Source: Thiomicrorhabdus sp033238645
GTDB taxonomy: Bacteria > Pseudomonadota > Gammaproteobacteria > Thiomicrospirales > Thiomicrospiraceae
DNA: 64,000 bases
NCBI GenBank assembly: GCA_033238645.1
Contig: BQXR01000001.1
Location: forward strand, 248,001 to 312,000
Direction of reading: 5' to 3'
The translations under genes were made by a program, and so were the position numbers. Positions 1 through 9,203 of the stretch are shown here, one piece after another. Within the stretch, counting starts at the first letter, position 1. Each line of letters begins with the position of its first letter. The notes under the pieces were generated by a model, which worked only from the letters and a program-made list of their open reading frames with translations, did not search any database and had not been told where the DNA came from.

Positions 1-631
1 TCTTGAGGTCAAACTAAAGCGCCCAGTTAAGCTAGAAAATGATGCTAACTGCTTTACTTTATCAGAAGCCGTTGATGGGGCTGCACAAGGTGCAGAGGTT
101 GTTTTTGGCGTAATTATTGGTACGGGTTGTGGTGGCGGAGTCATTGTGAATGGTCAAGTTCTTAATGGTATCAATGCCATTGGTGGTGAGTGGGGGCATA
201 ACCCACTGCCTTGGGCAACAGCCGAGGATGATCTCCTAGATTGTTACTGTGGTTTAAAAGGCTGTAATGAAACATTTTTATCTGGATCAGGTTTAGCCCG
301 CCATTATGCCTTTAGATCTAAAAAACAGAGCCAAAAGCCCCCTTTTTTATCTGCTAAACAAATTGTTCTGCAAAGTGAGCAGGGGGGGGTAATCGCAGGA
401 ATGCTAATGCAGGACTATACAAGATGGTTAGCCAAAGGCTTAGCCAGTGTTATTAATCTGATCGATCCTGATGTTATTGTGTTGGGTGGCGGAATGTCGA
501 ATATTGAACGTTTATATACCGATGTGCCAAAGATATGGGATCAATGGGTATTTAGTGATCAAGTGACCACTAAGTTGGTTGCTCCTAAGTTTGGTGATGC
601 CAGTGGTGTGCGTGGTGCAGCTTGGTTGTAA
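1..631 (+). CDS. ROK-family sugar kinase (fructokinase/GlcNAc kinase-like), 5'-truncated by the window edge
   Basis: The reading frame is open from base 2 and stops at 629-631, so the N-terminal ATP-binding part lies outside the window. Visible are the ENDANC segment (catalytic Asp region of ROK kinases), the IIGTGCGGG phosphate-binding segment, the GEWGHNPLPW segment with its conserved His, and the zinc-binding CYCGLKGC cluster. Later comes the VIVLGGGMSN segment. ROK kinases phosphorylate hexoses with ATP in the cytoplasm. The CYCG...C ETFLSG pattern is closest to bacterial fructokinase (Mak) and N-acetylglucosamine kinase, and the substrate cannot be fixed from this piece. Two in-frame Gly codons are written as a run of eight G (382-389), part of the G-run motif described separately. 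Confidence 0.9.
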   Translation, partial: LEVKLKRPVKLENDANCFTLSEAVDGAAQGAEVVFGVIIGTGCGGGVIVNGQVLNGINAIGGEWGHNPLPWATAEDDLLDCYCGLKGCNETFLSGSGLARHYAFRSKKQSQKPPFLSAKQIVLQSEQGGVIAGMLMQDYTRWLAKGLASVINLIDPDVIVLGGGMSNIERLYTDVPKIWDQWVFSDQVTTKLVAPKFGDASGVRGAAWL

Positions 632-656
632 CGAATAAGTTTGGATGAGAGTGTGT

Positions 657-989
657 ATGCAAGAGATTGAGTCATTAGAAGTATTGGAAGCGTTGAAGCA
701 GTCGGAAGAGGGCTTATTGATTCTCTTTGGTGGTAAGGCGTGTAATGTCTGTCATGCCATTAAACCGAAGTTAATTGAATTGATGCAGGCTAGCTACCCA
801 AAAATTAAGTTGGTCTATGTTGATTGTCATGTGGTGACAGATGTTTGTTCTCAGAATGGTGTTTTTACCTTACCCACATTGCAGGTCTTTTTTTGTGGGC
901 AGCGTTTTATAGAGGAAGTTCGTAGCTTTAGTGTGCAAAAGGTTATTAATGATATTCAACGACCTTATTCGATGGCTTTTGTTAACTAA
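657..989 (+). CDS. Thioredoxin-like protein with a CNVC active site
   Basis: A small cytoplasmic protein of about 110 residues with the thioredoxin layout: a beta strand LLILFGG, then KACNVCHAIKP (a C-x-x-C pair in the active-site position), and later the TLPTLQVF segment with the cis-proline. The usual WCGPC is replaced by ACNVC, so it is a divergent thioredoxin-fold protein rather than TrxA. An ATG at 645 is in frame, but the ATG at 657 is preceded by GGATGAGAG at good spacing and is preferred. It follows the sugar kinase by 25 bases and could be cotranscribed. Its stop lies 9 bases from the stop of the convergent SDR gene. The specific partner is unknown. Confidence 0.75.
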   Translation: MQEIESLEVLEALKQSEEGLLILFGGKACNVCHAIKPKLIELMQASYPKIKLVYVDCHVVTDVCSQNGVFTLPTLQVFFCGQRFIEEVRSFSVQKVINDIQRPYSMAFVN

Positions 990-998
990 TCATTTAAG

Positions 999-1859
999 TT
1001 AACGCTTGCCATCACCACCTGCTTTTATTAAGAGCAGGTCCAATAGTCGGTTAGGCAGCAGTCGCTTTAAAAATGCAAAAGCAATGGTCGGTACCGTCAC
1101 TCTATAACGAATCTTCGCTTGTTTACTCTGCAGCGCATGTACTACCGATTTTGTGACTGCCTCAGGCCCTAAAGTAAAAGGCGCACTAGGACCAACAGTT
1201 TCTAAGCGTCCAATCATTGCCTGATAGCTCTCCTGATGTGCACCACCCTCAATGGTGATCCACTGTTTAAATTGTGCAAAAGCATTCTTTCGAAAGTCAG
1301 AGATAATCGGTCCTGGCTCAATCAGGCTAACCTGAATATTATCCTGCTTTACTTCCAGTCTTAAGGTATCTGCAAAGCCTTCAATGGCAAACTTACTCGC
1401 ATTATAAGCACCACGATACTGCATTGCAGCAAACCCCAAGATAGAGCTGTTATAGATGATCTTGCCATGACCTTGCTTGCGCATAATGGGAATGACTAGG
1501 TTCGTCAGCTCTTGTGTACCAAAGACATTGGTCTGAAACTGATACTCCATTGCAGCACGGCTCAAATCTTCAACGGCACCAGGCAAGCCAAAAGCACCAT
1601 TATTAAATAGCGCATCAATACGACCACTGCTCGCCAATAGAGCTTCTCTTAAGCCTGATTGAATGGAGTCACTGCTACTTAAGTCCAATTGAAAACAGCT
1701 AAGACCCTCTGCGGTTAATCGTTTAACATCTTCAATCTTCCGACAGGTTGCTATCACGTGGTAGCCCATTTTATGTAGATGATGAGCGCAGTCGTAGCCT
1801 ATGCCTGTAGAGCAGCCCGTGATTAAAATAACACTGGGCGGAAGTAGTTTATTTGCCAT
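999..1859 (-). CDS. Short-chain dehydrogenase/reductase (SDR)
   Basis: A 286-residue classical SDR. The N-terminal Rossmann motif TGCSTGIG (cofactor binding) is at about residues 15-22, an NNGA segment at about 87-90, the Ser at about 139 (YNSSILG), and the catalytic YNASK motif at about 152-156. PGPI follows, as is usual in the family. Such proteins are NAD(P)-dependent oxidoreductases. The length and the C-terminal extension of about 60 residues resemble the YbbO/retinol-dehydrogenase-like group, but the substrate is not predictable. It is encoded alone on the minus strand, with a 156-base gap to the disrupted thioredoxin gene upstream. That gap contains one copy of the long G-run repeat. 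Confidence 0.9.
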   Translation of the reverse strand: MANKLLPPSVILITGCSTGIGYDCAHHLHKMGYHVIATCRKIEDVKRLTAEGLSCFQLDLSSSDSIQSGLREALLASSGRIDALFNNGAFGLPGAVEDLSRAAMEYQFQTNVFGTQELTNLVIPIMRKQGHGKIIYNSSILGFAAMQYRGAYNASKFAIEGFADTLRLEVKQDNIQVSLIEPGPIISDFRKNAFAQFKQWITIEGGAHQESYQAMIGRLETVGPSAPFTLGPEAVTKSVVHALQSKQAKIRYRVTVPTIAFAFLKRLLPNRLLDLLLIKAGGDGKR

Positions 1860-1965
1860 GTTTTATGATTCCAGTTAATGGAAGAGTCTCTTAAATTGAG
1901 ATAGAAGATTTTTAACTAACTGTCTTACCTGAAGTGGGCTGATTTTTAGCATAGTTTTGATAGAA

Positions 1966-2001
1966 ATATTTTATACCCAAAAGGGGCATAAAAGCAGGGG
2001 G
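1966..2001 (+). repeat. Long form of the G-run repeat, copy 1
   Basis: Between the SDR and the trxA-like gene the plus strand reads TATACCC, AAAAGGGGC, then ATAAAAGCAGGGGG. It matches the copies near 47290, 53965 and 56866 in order and spacing, and a weaker one at 33708. Function is unknown. Confidence 0.6.
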
Positions 2002-2015
2002 AATTATATTGAAGT

Positions 2016-2390
2016 TTAGCCCTCTTGTTTAGCTTGAGCTTCTTCTAAGTCTTTATAAACTTGTTGCATATTCAATTGAACAAGTTGATCTCACCCCTCT
2101 TCAAAAGCTCCTGCTGGGATAGCGCCTGGATTAGAAAAGACCACAATTTCCTTACGCATAAAGGCAATGGTTGGAATAGAACGGACTTGAAATAGTCCTG
2201 CAAGTTCCTCTTGCTCCTCAATGTTCACTTTACAGAATGTAATATTCGGATATTTTTCAGAAGCGGATTCAAATATCGGTCCAAACTGCTTACATGGTTT
2301 ACACCACTCAGCCCAAAAATCAAAAACAACGATCTCATTTTGAGCAATGGTCTCTTTGAGCTGTCCCATGGTTAGGTTAATCACAGCCAT
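2016..2390 (-). pseudogene. trxA: Thioredoxin (TrxA-like) interrupted by an in-frame TGA
   Basis: From the ATG at 2390 (AAGGA seven bases upstream; an in-frame GTG lies at 2396) the frame encodes a thioredoxin: VVFDFWAEWCKPCKQF with the redox pair at residues 30 and 33, and RSIPT carrying the cis-proline. A TGA at 2091-2093 ends it after 99 residues. The same frame then continues for 24 codons (DQLVQLNMQQ, then VYKDLEEAQA) to a TAA at 2016-2018. That continuation has the position and character of the C-terminal helix and tail of this thioredoxin subgroup, so the TGA looks like a nonsense mutation inside the gene. The truncated form might still fold. The active site reads WCKPC instead of WCGPC. 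Selenocysteine is unlikely because the TGA is far from the redox site. Confidence 0.75.
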
Positions 2391-2443
2391 TTCCACATCC
2401 TTTTAATCAAGTTTTAATCGCAGATTTACTGGTTAAACCCTTA

Positions 2444-3847
2444 TTAAACGGAAGGGTTTCCGCCATCTGTCAGTAGGGCTGGATTGAGATATTGTTTCAG
2501 TGTCGCTTCATCTAGATCAGTCATCTCAAGTGCCACTTCTAATACAGGTTTACCTGAGCGATAGGCTTCTTTAGCAATGGCAGCACCTTTTTCGTAACCG
2601 ACCACTGTGTTCAATGCTGTCACCAGAATAGGATTTGCACCTAAGGTTTTCTGAAGGTTTTCTTCATTAACAGTAAAGCCTTTAATGGCTAGATCTGCTA
2701 ACTGTACAGAAGCGGTCGAGGCAATCTCAATACTCTGTAACAGGTTAAGTGCAATCATGGGCAGCATAACATTTAGCTGGAATGTGCCAGACTGTGCACC
2801 CACCGTAATGGCCGTGTGATTTCCCATGATTTGTGCAGCAACCATACAAACGGCCTCAGGAATAACAGGGTTTACTTTACCCGGCATAATTGAACTACCT
2901 GGTTGTAGGGCTGGCAGTTGGATCTCACCAAGCCCTGCAAGCGGGCCAGAGTTCATCCAACGAAGATCATTAGAAATTTTCATTAAGCTTGTGGCTAATA
3001 CATTCAGTTGTCCACTGAGTTCTAGTGCTGTATCTTGTGAGCTTAAACCAACAAATAAGTTATCCATAGGCTCAAAGTGAATGGCCGTAATGGTTGAAAG
3101 GTGTGTTGAGACTAAAGAGCCAAACTCTGGTGCTGCATTAATCCCCGTCCCAACAGCCGTTCCCCCTTGAGGTAACTTCTGAATACGTTTCTGGGTGTCT
3201 TTTAAACGGGCGATATTGTCTGTGATCTGAGCTCGCCAGCATGCAAGCTCTTGGCTCATCTTAACGGGCATCGCATCCATTAAATGAGTACGGCCAGTTT
3301 TAATAACGTGTTCCAGTTCTTTTTCACGATCTTCAATCGTTGCTGCTAGGTGCTCCAAAGCGGGTAGAAGATGCTCTTCTACCGCGATGGCTGCTGCAAC
3401 ATGAATAGTAGTCGGGATGACATCATTTGAACTTTGACTCATATTGATATCATCATTTGGATGCACATCTGTACCCGTTAACTGCTTACATAAACTAGAC
3501 AGCACTTCATTGGCATTCATATTGGTACTGGTACCAGAGCCTGTTTGAAAGACATCAATCGGGAACTGGTCGCTAAAGTTGCCTTGAATAATGTCTTTGG
3601 CGGCTGTCTGAATCGCATTGGCTTTCTCGGGAGAGAGAAGTCCTAGCTCTTGGTTACTCGCTGAGCAAGCAAATTTTACATAACAGAGTGCTTTGATAAA
3701 AGAGTGCGGCAGTGGTGTATTGCTAATCGGGAAGTTATTGATTGCACGTTGAGTTTGAGCAGCATAAAGTGCGTTGGCAGGGACTTCTAGGCTTCCCATG
3801 CTGTCTTTTTCAATACGTGTTTTTTGAGTGTTAGTTTCTAATGGCAT
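2444..3847 (-). CDS. fumC: Class II fumarate hydratase
   Basis: The 467-residue product has the usual FumC length. It converts fumarate to L-malate in the TCA cycle and needs no iron-sulfur cluster. Family landmarks are GSGTSTNMNANEV at about residue 105, the TGRTHLMDA segment with the active-site His near residue 187, and the signature GSSIMPGKVNP at about 315-325 that carries the catalytic Ser loop. It is transcribed leftward and divergently from the hybrid kinase at 3998. The start at 3847 gives the expected N-terminus. The 47-base gap to the trxA-like gene downstream would allow cotranscription. Confidence 0.97.
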   Translation of the reverse strand: MPLETNTQKTRIEKDSMGSLEVPANALYAAQTQRAINNFPISNTPLPHSFIKALCYVKFACSASNQELGLLSPEKANAIQTAAKDIIQGNFSDQFPIDVFQTGSGTSTNMNANEVLSSLCKQLTGTDVHPNDDINMSQSSNDVIPTTIHVAAAIAVEEHLLPALEHLAATIEDREKELEHVIKTGRTHLMDAMPVKMSQELACWRAQITDNIARLKDTQKRIQKLPQGGTAVGTGINAAPEFGSLVSTHLSTITAIHFEPMDNLFVGLSSQDTALELSGQLNVLATSLMKISNDLRWMNSGPLAGLGEIQLPALQPGSSIMPGKVNPVIPEAVCMVAAQIMGNHTAITVGAQSGTFQLNVMLPMIALNLLQSIEIASTASVQLADLAIKGFTVNEENLQKTLGANPILVTALNTVVGYEKGAAIAKEAYRSGKPVLEVALEMTDLDEATLKQYLNPALLTDGGNPSV

Positions 3848-3932
3848 AGTATTTTATAAGTCTATTTAAATGAATGAAGTGAAGCTAGTGTAGATTCATG
3901 GTTAAATGTACTAATGAATACCAGCCAACTAA

Positions 3933-3953
3933 CTAGAGTTAACTTTTAACTAG
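3933..3953. promoter_or_regulatory. Possible operator between fumC and the hybrid kinase
   Basis: AGTTAA, three bases, then TTAACT forms a perfect short inverted repeat inside the 150-base divergent gap, extended imperfectly by CTAG at both ends. This is a reasonable site for a dimeric regulator, but no family can be assigned. Confidence 0.25.
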
Positions 3954-3997
3954 CGTTAATATTAAATTGAGGGTATTTTACGCTTGTTTAAATAAAA

Positions 3998-6085
3998 ATG
4001 ACAGCCGATAGCGCTAAGGGGTTAATCAGTTTGCATAAGAGAGATTTTGCCAGTGAACTAATGGCTGAAGCCTTATGGTGGCGCTATTCTTGTGACCAAG
4101 ATTACGCAGTAGTTGAAATTTCGCCTACGTTTCAGGCACTATTTGAACGTCCAATTAAAGTTCTTACCGATTTAACAGGGCCTTATACAAGCCCTATTAT
4201 TAATATCAAAATTAAGGCAATTCTTGATGCGCCTGAGTCAGATGTTCGTTTTGCGAGTTCGTACGATACCATTCATGGCAAACGCTCTTTTCAGCACCAG
4301 TTGAAGGTTTATGAAAATCAAGGAAAGCGCTATGTTTGGTCGAACTGTATTGATGTGAGCGAAAGAGTTGAGCTTGAACGTGAAATTGTTGACGCTCAAG
4401 GTCGTCTATCTGTCTCGCAACTGTTAGAAAGACAGATGTTGTTAGAGGAGCAGAACCGTTTTATTAGTGAGTCTTATCAGAAGCAGTCACACTTCTTAGC
4501 AATGTTAAGCCACGAGCTACGTTCACCACTACTGGGAATTAGTAGTTTGGTTGAGCGATTACGTGCTAAAGAGAACGATCCAGATATTTTAACGGCTTTA
4601 AAAACCATCCATATTACGGCTGAGCAGTCGACCTTTTTAGTAAATGATATTCTCACCTATTCACAAACAGAATATAGTGAAATTACTTTGCACCCCGTAC
4701 AGTTCTCTCTAAAAGAGACCCTTGAAAATGTTAAGCAGTTAACAAAATCGATTGCTACAGATAAAGGTTTAATTGTGTCACTGATCTATCTAGGTGTCAG
4801 AGATAAGGTGATGGGCGATAGTGTGAGGTTGTCACAAATATTGATTAACTTGATCATTAATAGTATTAAGTTTACTCAATATGGCGGCGTGACCATTGAG
4901 GTGACTCAGCAGAGTGAAGACCACTTTAGTTTTAAGGTAACAGATTCTGGAGAGGGAATTGCTGAAGACCAGCTAGAGCATATTTTTGAACCATTTGCCC
5001 AGTTAGATAGTCACGGAAGTGCTTTTAATATCGGTTCAGGCTTAGGGTTGTTAGTGGTTAAAAAGTTGGTGGCTTTGATGGGCGGAAGCATTAAGGTTGA
5101 ATCAACACTAGATGTGGGAACTTCATTTAGTTTTCATCTTATTTTTAATAAAATGCATCCCTCTTTAGTAGATTCTACACAAGTATTAGAGCAACAAATT
5201 GCACAAGGAGTTCTGAAGCATGAGTCATTTGAGCAACATGTACATAAAAGTTCGATAGGTGAAAAAAAGACGAAGAATAAAGCCAAGGTTTTAGTTGCGG
5301 ATGATTCTAAAATTAATCGTATGGTGTTAAGTGGCTTTCTAGAAGAGTTGGACTGCACGGTTATAGAAGCCAAAAATGGTAAGCACGCGTGGGAACTCTT
5401 TCAAGCAAACTGCTTTGAATATGTATTTTTAGATATTCAAATGCCTTTTATGGATGGCATAGAGGTCAGTAAGCGGATTCAGCAACATGAGTTAGATAGC
5501 GATATATCTACTCAATGTTTAAAAGGGGTTTTTGCCGTCACAGCAGGAGGCTCAGAATCAGAGTTTATTCCATATGATGAAACGCTGGAGTCCATTGGTT
5601 TTGATTGCTGGTTTGTTAAGCCTGTATCACAGTCTCTAATTGTCGACCTATTAAGAGGTGGAAGCCAGAGAGCCTTCGATAAAGCGGATAGAATTTTTCC
5701 TACAGGTGTAGAGTGGCCGGCGACTAAAGATGTTGTTGAGAAAGTTGAAACGCAGTGGGATAGCCTTGAAAGTGTGCCAGAGCAATTCCACTCATTGATA
5801 GAGCCTTTTATGGCAGAGATGAAACTGGGGCTGAAAGAGATAATGATATTAACTGGGCAAGAAGACTGGCCTACAGTCGCTGCTAAAGCACATTATTTAA
5901 AAGGAAACTGTATGCTATTTCAATTGAATCAATTGATTGAGTTATTTAGGAAGCTTGAAAATGTTGCAAAGAGTACGCAAAAGTCGGGAAATAAGCTGTC
6001 AGAAATAAAATTTATAGGCAAAAAACTAATTTTAGGAGTGAAATATCTTGAGAAGTCTAGCTTGATTGGTCATAATATATCCTAA
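3998..6085 (+). CDS. Hybrid sensor histidine kinase (PAS-like, HisKA, HATPase, receiver, Hpt)
   Basis: A 695-residue kinase without obvious membrane segments, so probably cytoplasmic. In order: a PAS-like sensor at about 25-125, a coiled coil at about 125-165, and HisKA with the phospho-acceptor His172 in MLSHELRSP. The ATPase domain follows (N box INLIINSIKF near 285, G1 DSGEG near 317, G2 GSGLGLLVVKK near 347). The receiver at about 430-550 has acidic pair DD at 435-436, phospho-acceptor Asp479 in FLDIQMP and Lys541. The Hpt domain has His632 in AKAHYLKG. The set supports a His-Asp-His relay. The natural output is the LuxR-type regulator 67 bases downstream. The signal is unknown. No strong ribosome-binding site precedes the ATG at 3998. 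Confidence 0.92.
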   Translation: MTADSAKGLISLHKRDFASELMAEALWWRYSCDQDYAVVEISPTFQALFERPIKVLTDLTGPYTSPIINIKIKAILDAPESDVRFASSYDTIHGKRSFQHQLKVYENQGKRYVWSNCIDVSERVELEREIVDAQGRLSVSQLLERQMLLEEQNRFISESYQKQSHFLAMLSHELRSPLLGISSLVERLRAKENDPDILTALKTIHITAEQSTFLVNDILTYSQTEYSEITLHPVQFSLKETLENVKQLTKSIATDKGLIVSLIYLGVRDKVMGDSVRLSQILINLIINSIKFTQYGGVTIEVTQQSEDHFSFKVTDSGEGIAEDQLEHIFEPFAQLDSHGSAFNIGSGLGLLVVKKLVALMGGSIKVESTLDVGTSFSFHLIFNKMHPSLVDSTQVLEQQIAQGVLKHESFEQHVHKSSIGEKKTKNKAKVLVADDSKINRMVLSGFLEELDCTVIEAKNGKHAWELFQANCFEYVFLDIQMPFMDGIEVSKRIQQHELDSDISTQCLKGVFAVTAGGSESEFIPYDETLESIGFDCWFVKPVSQSLIVDLLRGGSQRAFDKADRIFPTGVEWPATKDVVEKVETQWDSLESVPEQFHSLIEPFMAEMKLGLKEIMILTGQEDWPTVAAKAHYLKGNCMLFQLNQLIELFRKLENVAKSTQKSGNKLSEIKFIGKKLILGVKYLEKSSLIGHNIS

Positions 6086-6152
6086 TAAAAGATTCCACTT
6101 ATAAGTGTGTAAAATACTTACTCTTAATTAATATTAACCTTGGGACGTTTTT

Positions 6153-6800
6153 ATGTCTGAAAAAATTACTATCTTACTCGCAGAAGACCATGCATTAGTT
6201 CGTGCTGGGTTCAAGTCTATTATAGAAGCAGAAGATGGCTTTGAAGTAGTCGGTGAAGCTGAAGATGGCTTAGAGTGTTTAGAGCTAGTTAGATCAAAAT
6301 CACCAATGGTGGTTCTACTTGATCTATCAATGCCAAAGCTAAGCGGTCTAAATGCAATTAGCCATATTAAAAAGCGTTATTCAGATACAAAGGTAATTGT
6401 CTTAACCGCTGCTGAAACAACTAATGTCTGGAATGAAGTTCTGGAACTCGGTGTTAGTGGTATTGCGATGAAGTCAATCTCTCCTAAAGAGTTGATTCAA
6501 GGTGTTTATCAAGTTTCTAAAGGTGAATTATTTATTCACTCTGAGATTCAGCCTATTCTTGATGAAGCAGCAGGCTTAAGCAATAAGCGTTTATCTGTTC
6601 GTGAAAAGCAGGTTGTTAAATTAGTTGCGGAAGGTTTTAAAACTAAAGAGATTGCTGAGCAGTTAGAAATTAGTGATCGTACCGTGTCTAAGCACCGTGA
6701 AAACTTAATGACTAAAATGGGTGCAACCTCAACTGCAGAGTTAACTAACTATGCAAATGAGACGGGTTTAACAAAAGTTAAGTTAGAAGAGATTGAATGA
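6153..6800 (+). CDS. NarL/FixJ-family response regulator (receiver plus LuxR HTH)
   Basis: The 215-residue protein has an N-terminal receiver with acidic pocket AEDH at 10-13, phospho-acceptor Asp57 in LLDLSMP, and conserved Thr and Lys positions in VLTAAE and AMKSISP. The C-terminal LuxR helix-turn-helix is at about 148-205 (LSVREKQVV, then EIAEQLEISDRTVSKHRENL). It should be a DNA-binding transcription factor phosphorylated by the Hpt domain of the preceding kinase. Gene order and direction support that pairing. A clear terminator follows. Targets are unknown. Confidence 0.93.
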   Translation: MSEKITILLAEDHALVRAGFKSIIEAEDGFEVVGEAEDGLECLELVRSKSPMVVLLDLSMPKLSGLNAISHIKKRYSDTKVIVLTAAETTNVWNEVLELGVSGIAMKSISPKELIQGVYQVSKGELFIHSEIQPILDEAAGLSNKRLSVREKQVVKLVAEGFKTKEIAEQLEISDRTVSKHRENLMTKMGATSTAELTNYANETGLTKVKLEEIE

Positions 6801-6834
6801 TTTCAAATTAGTTTGTAAGAAATTATTTCTCAAT

Positions 6835-6860
6835 AAAAAAGAGCCTTACGGCTCTTTTTT
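6835..6860 (+). terminator. Rho-independent terminator after the two-component pair
   Basis: GAGCC, a TTAC loop, GGCTC, flanked by A6 and T6. The flanking runs make it usable in both directions, so it may also end minus-strand transcripts. Confidence 0.9.
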
Positions 6861-6899
6861 ATTGTCTTAATTTTATAGTCTATCCATATTTTGAAAGTA

Positions 6900-7613
6900 C
6901 TAAGATTCAAACTTAGTATTCTCAACGGCTTGATCTTCCTGGCTTATTGCTACCTCGGGTGTAATACCTAGGTATTGGTTACGGAAGTTTTGTAAACCCT
7001 CTTGAACCAGTGAAAAAGTTGATTCGATATTGTCAGCAATATCACCCTCAAGAACATCTAAATCACCTAAGATACCTTTTGCTTCATCAAAGCCTTGGCT
7101 AATACCGCCACCAACAACGTCCATAAAACGATCCATCAGCTCTTCACCTTCCAGTTCTGGGTGTGCGGTTTGAAACCCTGCTAAGAATGCTGTTGATCCT
7201 TCAACGATACGTTGAGCCGTATTTTCAGGTGTCCAGTTCTCCATGCCTCCCTGAGCTTTGAGAGCCTGCTTGCTAATAGGGTCTTCGGCTCCAGCTTCAA
7301 GACCAAAGTCTGCTTTTAATTTTTCATTCAATGTTTCAATGGCAGCTTGATAAGTAATCTTGAGGGAGCTTTCAGAGGCACTGGTGCCATCACCAAATAG
7401 GTGAGCGACTAAACTAGCCTGTTGTTCATTACGGATGGTTGCCTGATCTGCTCTACCCCCCCCCTGCTGAGAATGTTCAGGAGCCTTAGGTTGATTAGCC
7501 TGTTCAGCTTGTCCTAACAAGGGCTTACCTTGATTGTTTGGGTTAGCACTCTCAAGTTGAGCAGAGTTTTGGTATGCTTGAATTGAGTTGAGATTATTCA
7601 TTTCAATAGACAT
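6900..7613 (-). CDS. DUF5610-family protein
   Basis: A 237-residue soluble protein. The N-terminal 75 residues are low complexity and rich in Gln, Asn and Ala. The rest matches my memory of the DUF5610 family: ITYQAAIETLNEKL, GGMENWTPENTAQRI, FLAGFQTAHPELEGEEL and GGGISQGFDEAKGILG. The function of that family is not established. The ATG at 7613 has GAGG upstream. The low-complexity part contains three Gly codons written as nine consecutive G on the coding strand (7456-7464), one of only three minus-strand copies of the AGCAG-plus-G-run word. It stands alone, facing away from prfB. Confidence 0.7.
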   Translation of the reverse strand: MSIEMNNLNSIQAYQNSAQLESANPNNQGKPLLGQAEQANQPKAPEHSQQGGGRADQATIRNEQQASLVAHLFGDGTSASESSLKITYQAAIETLNEKLKADFGLEAGAEDPISKQALKAQGGMENWTPENTAQRIVEGSTAFLAGFQTAHPELEGEELMDRFMDVVGGGISQGFDEAKGILGDLDVLEGDIADNIESTFSLVQEGLQNFRNQYLGITPEVAISQEDQAVENTKFES

Positions 7614-7925
7614 GAGTAAAGCCTCTTTTCTGGTGTGATACGTTTATCTTAACGCTTATCATTTTATTATGTATTGTTACTCACTTGTTCTAGTTGCCAT
7701 TTTATAAATCACTTTAGCGTAAAAAAATGAGTCCTAATTACTTCTATCGGCCGTAGAGGTTAAAGCTGAATAGTAGATCTTAATTTTTTAATTCAAAGAC
7801 TGATCGTTTGAGATTTTCATAGAGGGGGCTAAAAGCCCACATTGAAATCAATCTTTCTTTTAGAAAGAGCATGCGAATACTGGTATCATTCCTACATAAA
7901 TTACTAGAAATTTGGAATAGAGCAG
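7614..7925. other. Divergent gap between the DUF5610 gene and prfB
   Basis: Both promoters must lie here. I see no gene. A small hairpin GGGCTAAAAGCCC lies at about 7826-7838. Nothing else is recognisable. Confidence 0.4.
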
Positions 7926-9021
7926 ATGGAACTTAATCCTGTATACATGCGCATTGAAGATTACAAGGCACGAGGCGAAGTGCTTAGGGGGTATCTTTGA
8001 CTATGATACTAAGGCCGAGCGTTTAGTTGAGGTCTTGCGAGAGCTAGAAGAGCCTAATGTTTGGAATAACCAAGAACTTGCCCAAGCGTTAGGCAAAGAG
8101 CAGTCTCAACTTGAGATGATCGTCTCTACCATTGATGATTTAGAGTCAGGTACAGAGTCGACTAAAGAGATTCTTGAGATGGCTGAGATGGATGACGATC
8201 AAGAGATGGTTGATGAAGTCGTCTTGGAGCTGGATGTTTTAGGTGAGAAGCTAGAGAAGCTAGAGTTCCAACGGATGTTCTCTGGTGAGATGGATCCAAA
8301 CAATGCTTACTTAGAGATTCAATCTGGTTCAGGTGGAACAGAGGCACAAGATTGGGCTAATATGATTTTGCGTATGTATCTACGTTGGGCGGATAGCAGA
8401 GGGTTTAAATCGGAAATAGTTGAAATTAGCTCGGGTGATGTTGCGGGTATTAAAGGTGCCACGGTACATATTAAGGGTGACTACGCTTTTGGCTGGTTAA
8501 GAACAGAGACTGGTGTTCATCGTTTGGTACGCAAGTCACCATTTGATTCAAGTAATCGTCGTCATACCTCTTTTGCATCGGTATTTATCTCACCAGAAAT
8601 TGATGATACTTTTGTCGTAGATATTAACCCTGCTGACCTGCGTATTGATGTTTACCGTGCCAGTGGGGCGGGTGGACAGCACGTTAACAAAACAGAATCT
8701 GCTGTGCGTATTACACACCTACCAACCAATACGGTAACGCAGTGTCAGAATGGCCGTTCTCAGCATCAGAACAAAGCGGAAGCACTTAAGCAATTACGTG
8801 CAAAGCTTTATGAGTTGGAAATGCTGAGTCGTAATGCTGACAAGCAAGAGCTTGAAGACTCTAAGTCTGATATAGGTTGGGGCAGTCAAATCCGCTCTTA
8901 TGTCTTAGATTCAGGGCGTATTAAAGATTTAAGAACCAATGTTGAAACGGGAAATACAGGTGGTGTTCTAGATGGTGATCTAGACCAATTTATCATTCCG
9001 AGCCTGAAAGCCGGCCTGTAA
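7926..9021 (+). CDS. prfB: Peptide chain release factor 2, with programmed +1 frameshift
   Basis: Translation starts at ATG 7926 (MELNPVYMRIEDYK) and meets an in-frame TGA at 7998-8000 after 24 codons. The local sequence AGGGGG, TAT, CTT, TGA, C is the classical RF2 autoregulatory site: an internal Shine-Dalgarno-like stretch, a slippery CTT and a weak TGA stop. Skipping one base joins to DYDTKAERL and gives a 364-residue protein. The GTSGGQ-equivalent loop reads RASGAGGQHVNK at about residue 240, with the GGQ that triggers peptide release. RF2 recognises UAA and UGA, so scarce RF2 favours frameshifting and raises its own synthesis. lysS follows downstream, as in many Gammaproteobacteria. Confidence 0.98.
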
Positions 9022-9132
9022 ATTTTAACTAAAACAAACTTAAGCTGAACTAAAAGTTAACTTAAGGTCTCTTGCACTAGTGTTTAGAGTGCTAAAGCCT
9101 TAAAATACCCAGCATAATTAATCTAATTTTAA

Positions 9133-9176
9133 ATCAAGCCCAGTTGCTTTCACAATGACTGGGCTTGATTGTTTTC
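9133..9176 (+). terminator. Hairpin terminator between prfB and lysS
   Basis: A 12-base perfect stem, ATCAAGCCCAGT and its complement (9133-9144 with 9158-9169), is followed by TGTTTTC. It may attenuate read-through into lysS. Confidence 0.75.
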
Positions 9177-9203
9177 AAATTTACCGTTTAAGAGAGTTAT
9201 CCC

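Noticed and set aside
2091..2093. Selenocysteine at the trxA TGA
   Set aside because: The position is in the C-terminal helix, not the redox site, and no SECIS-like hairpin follows.
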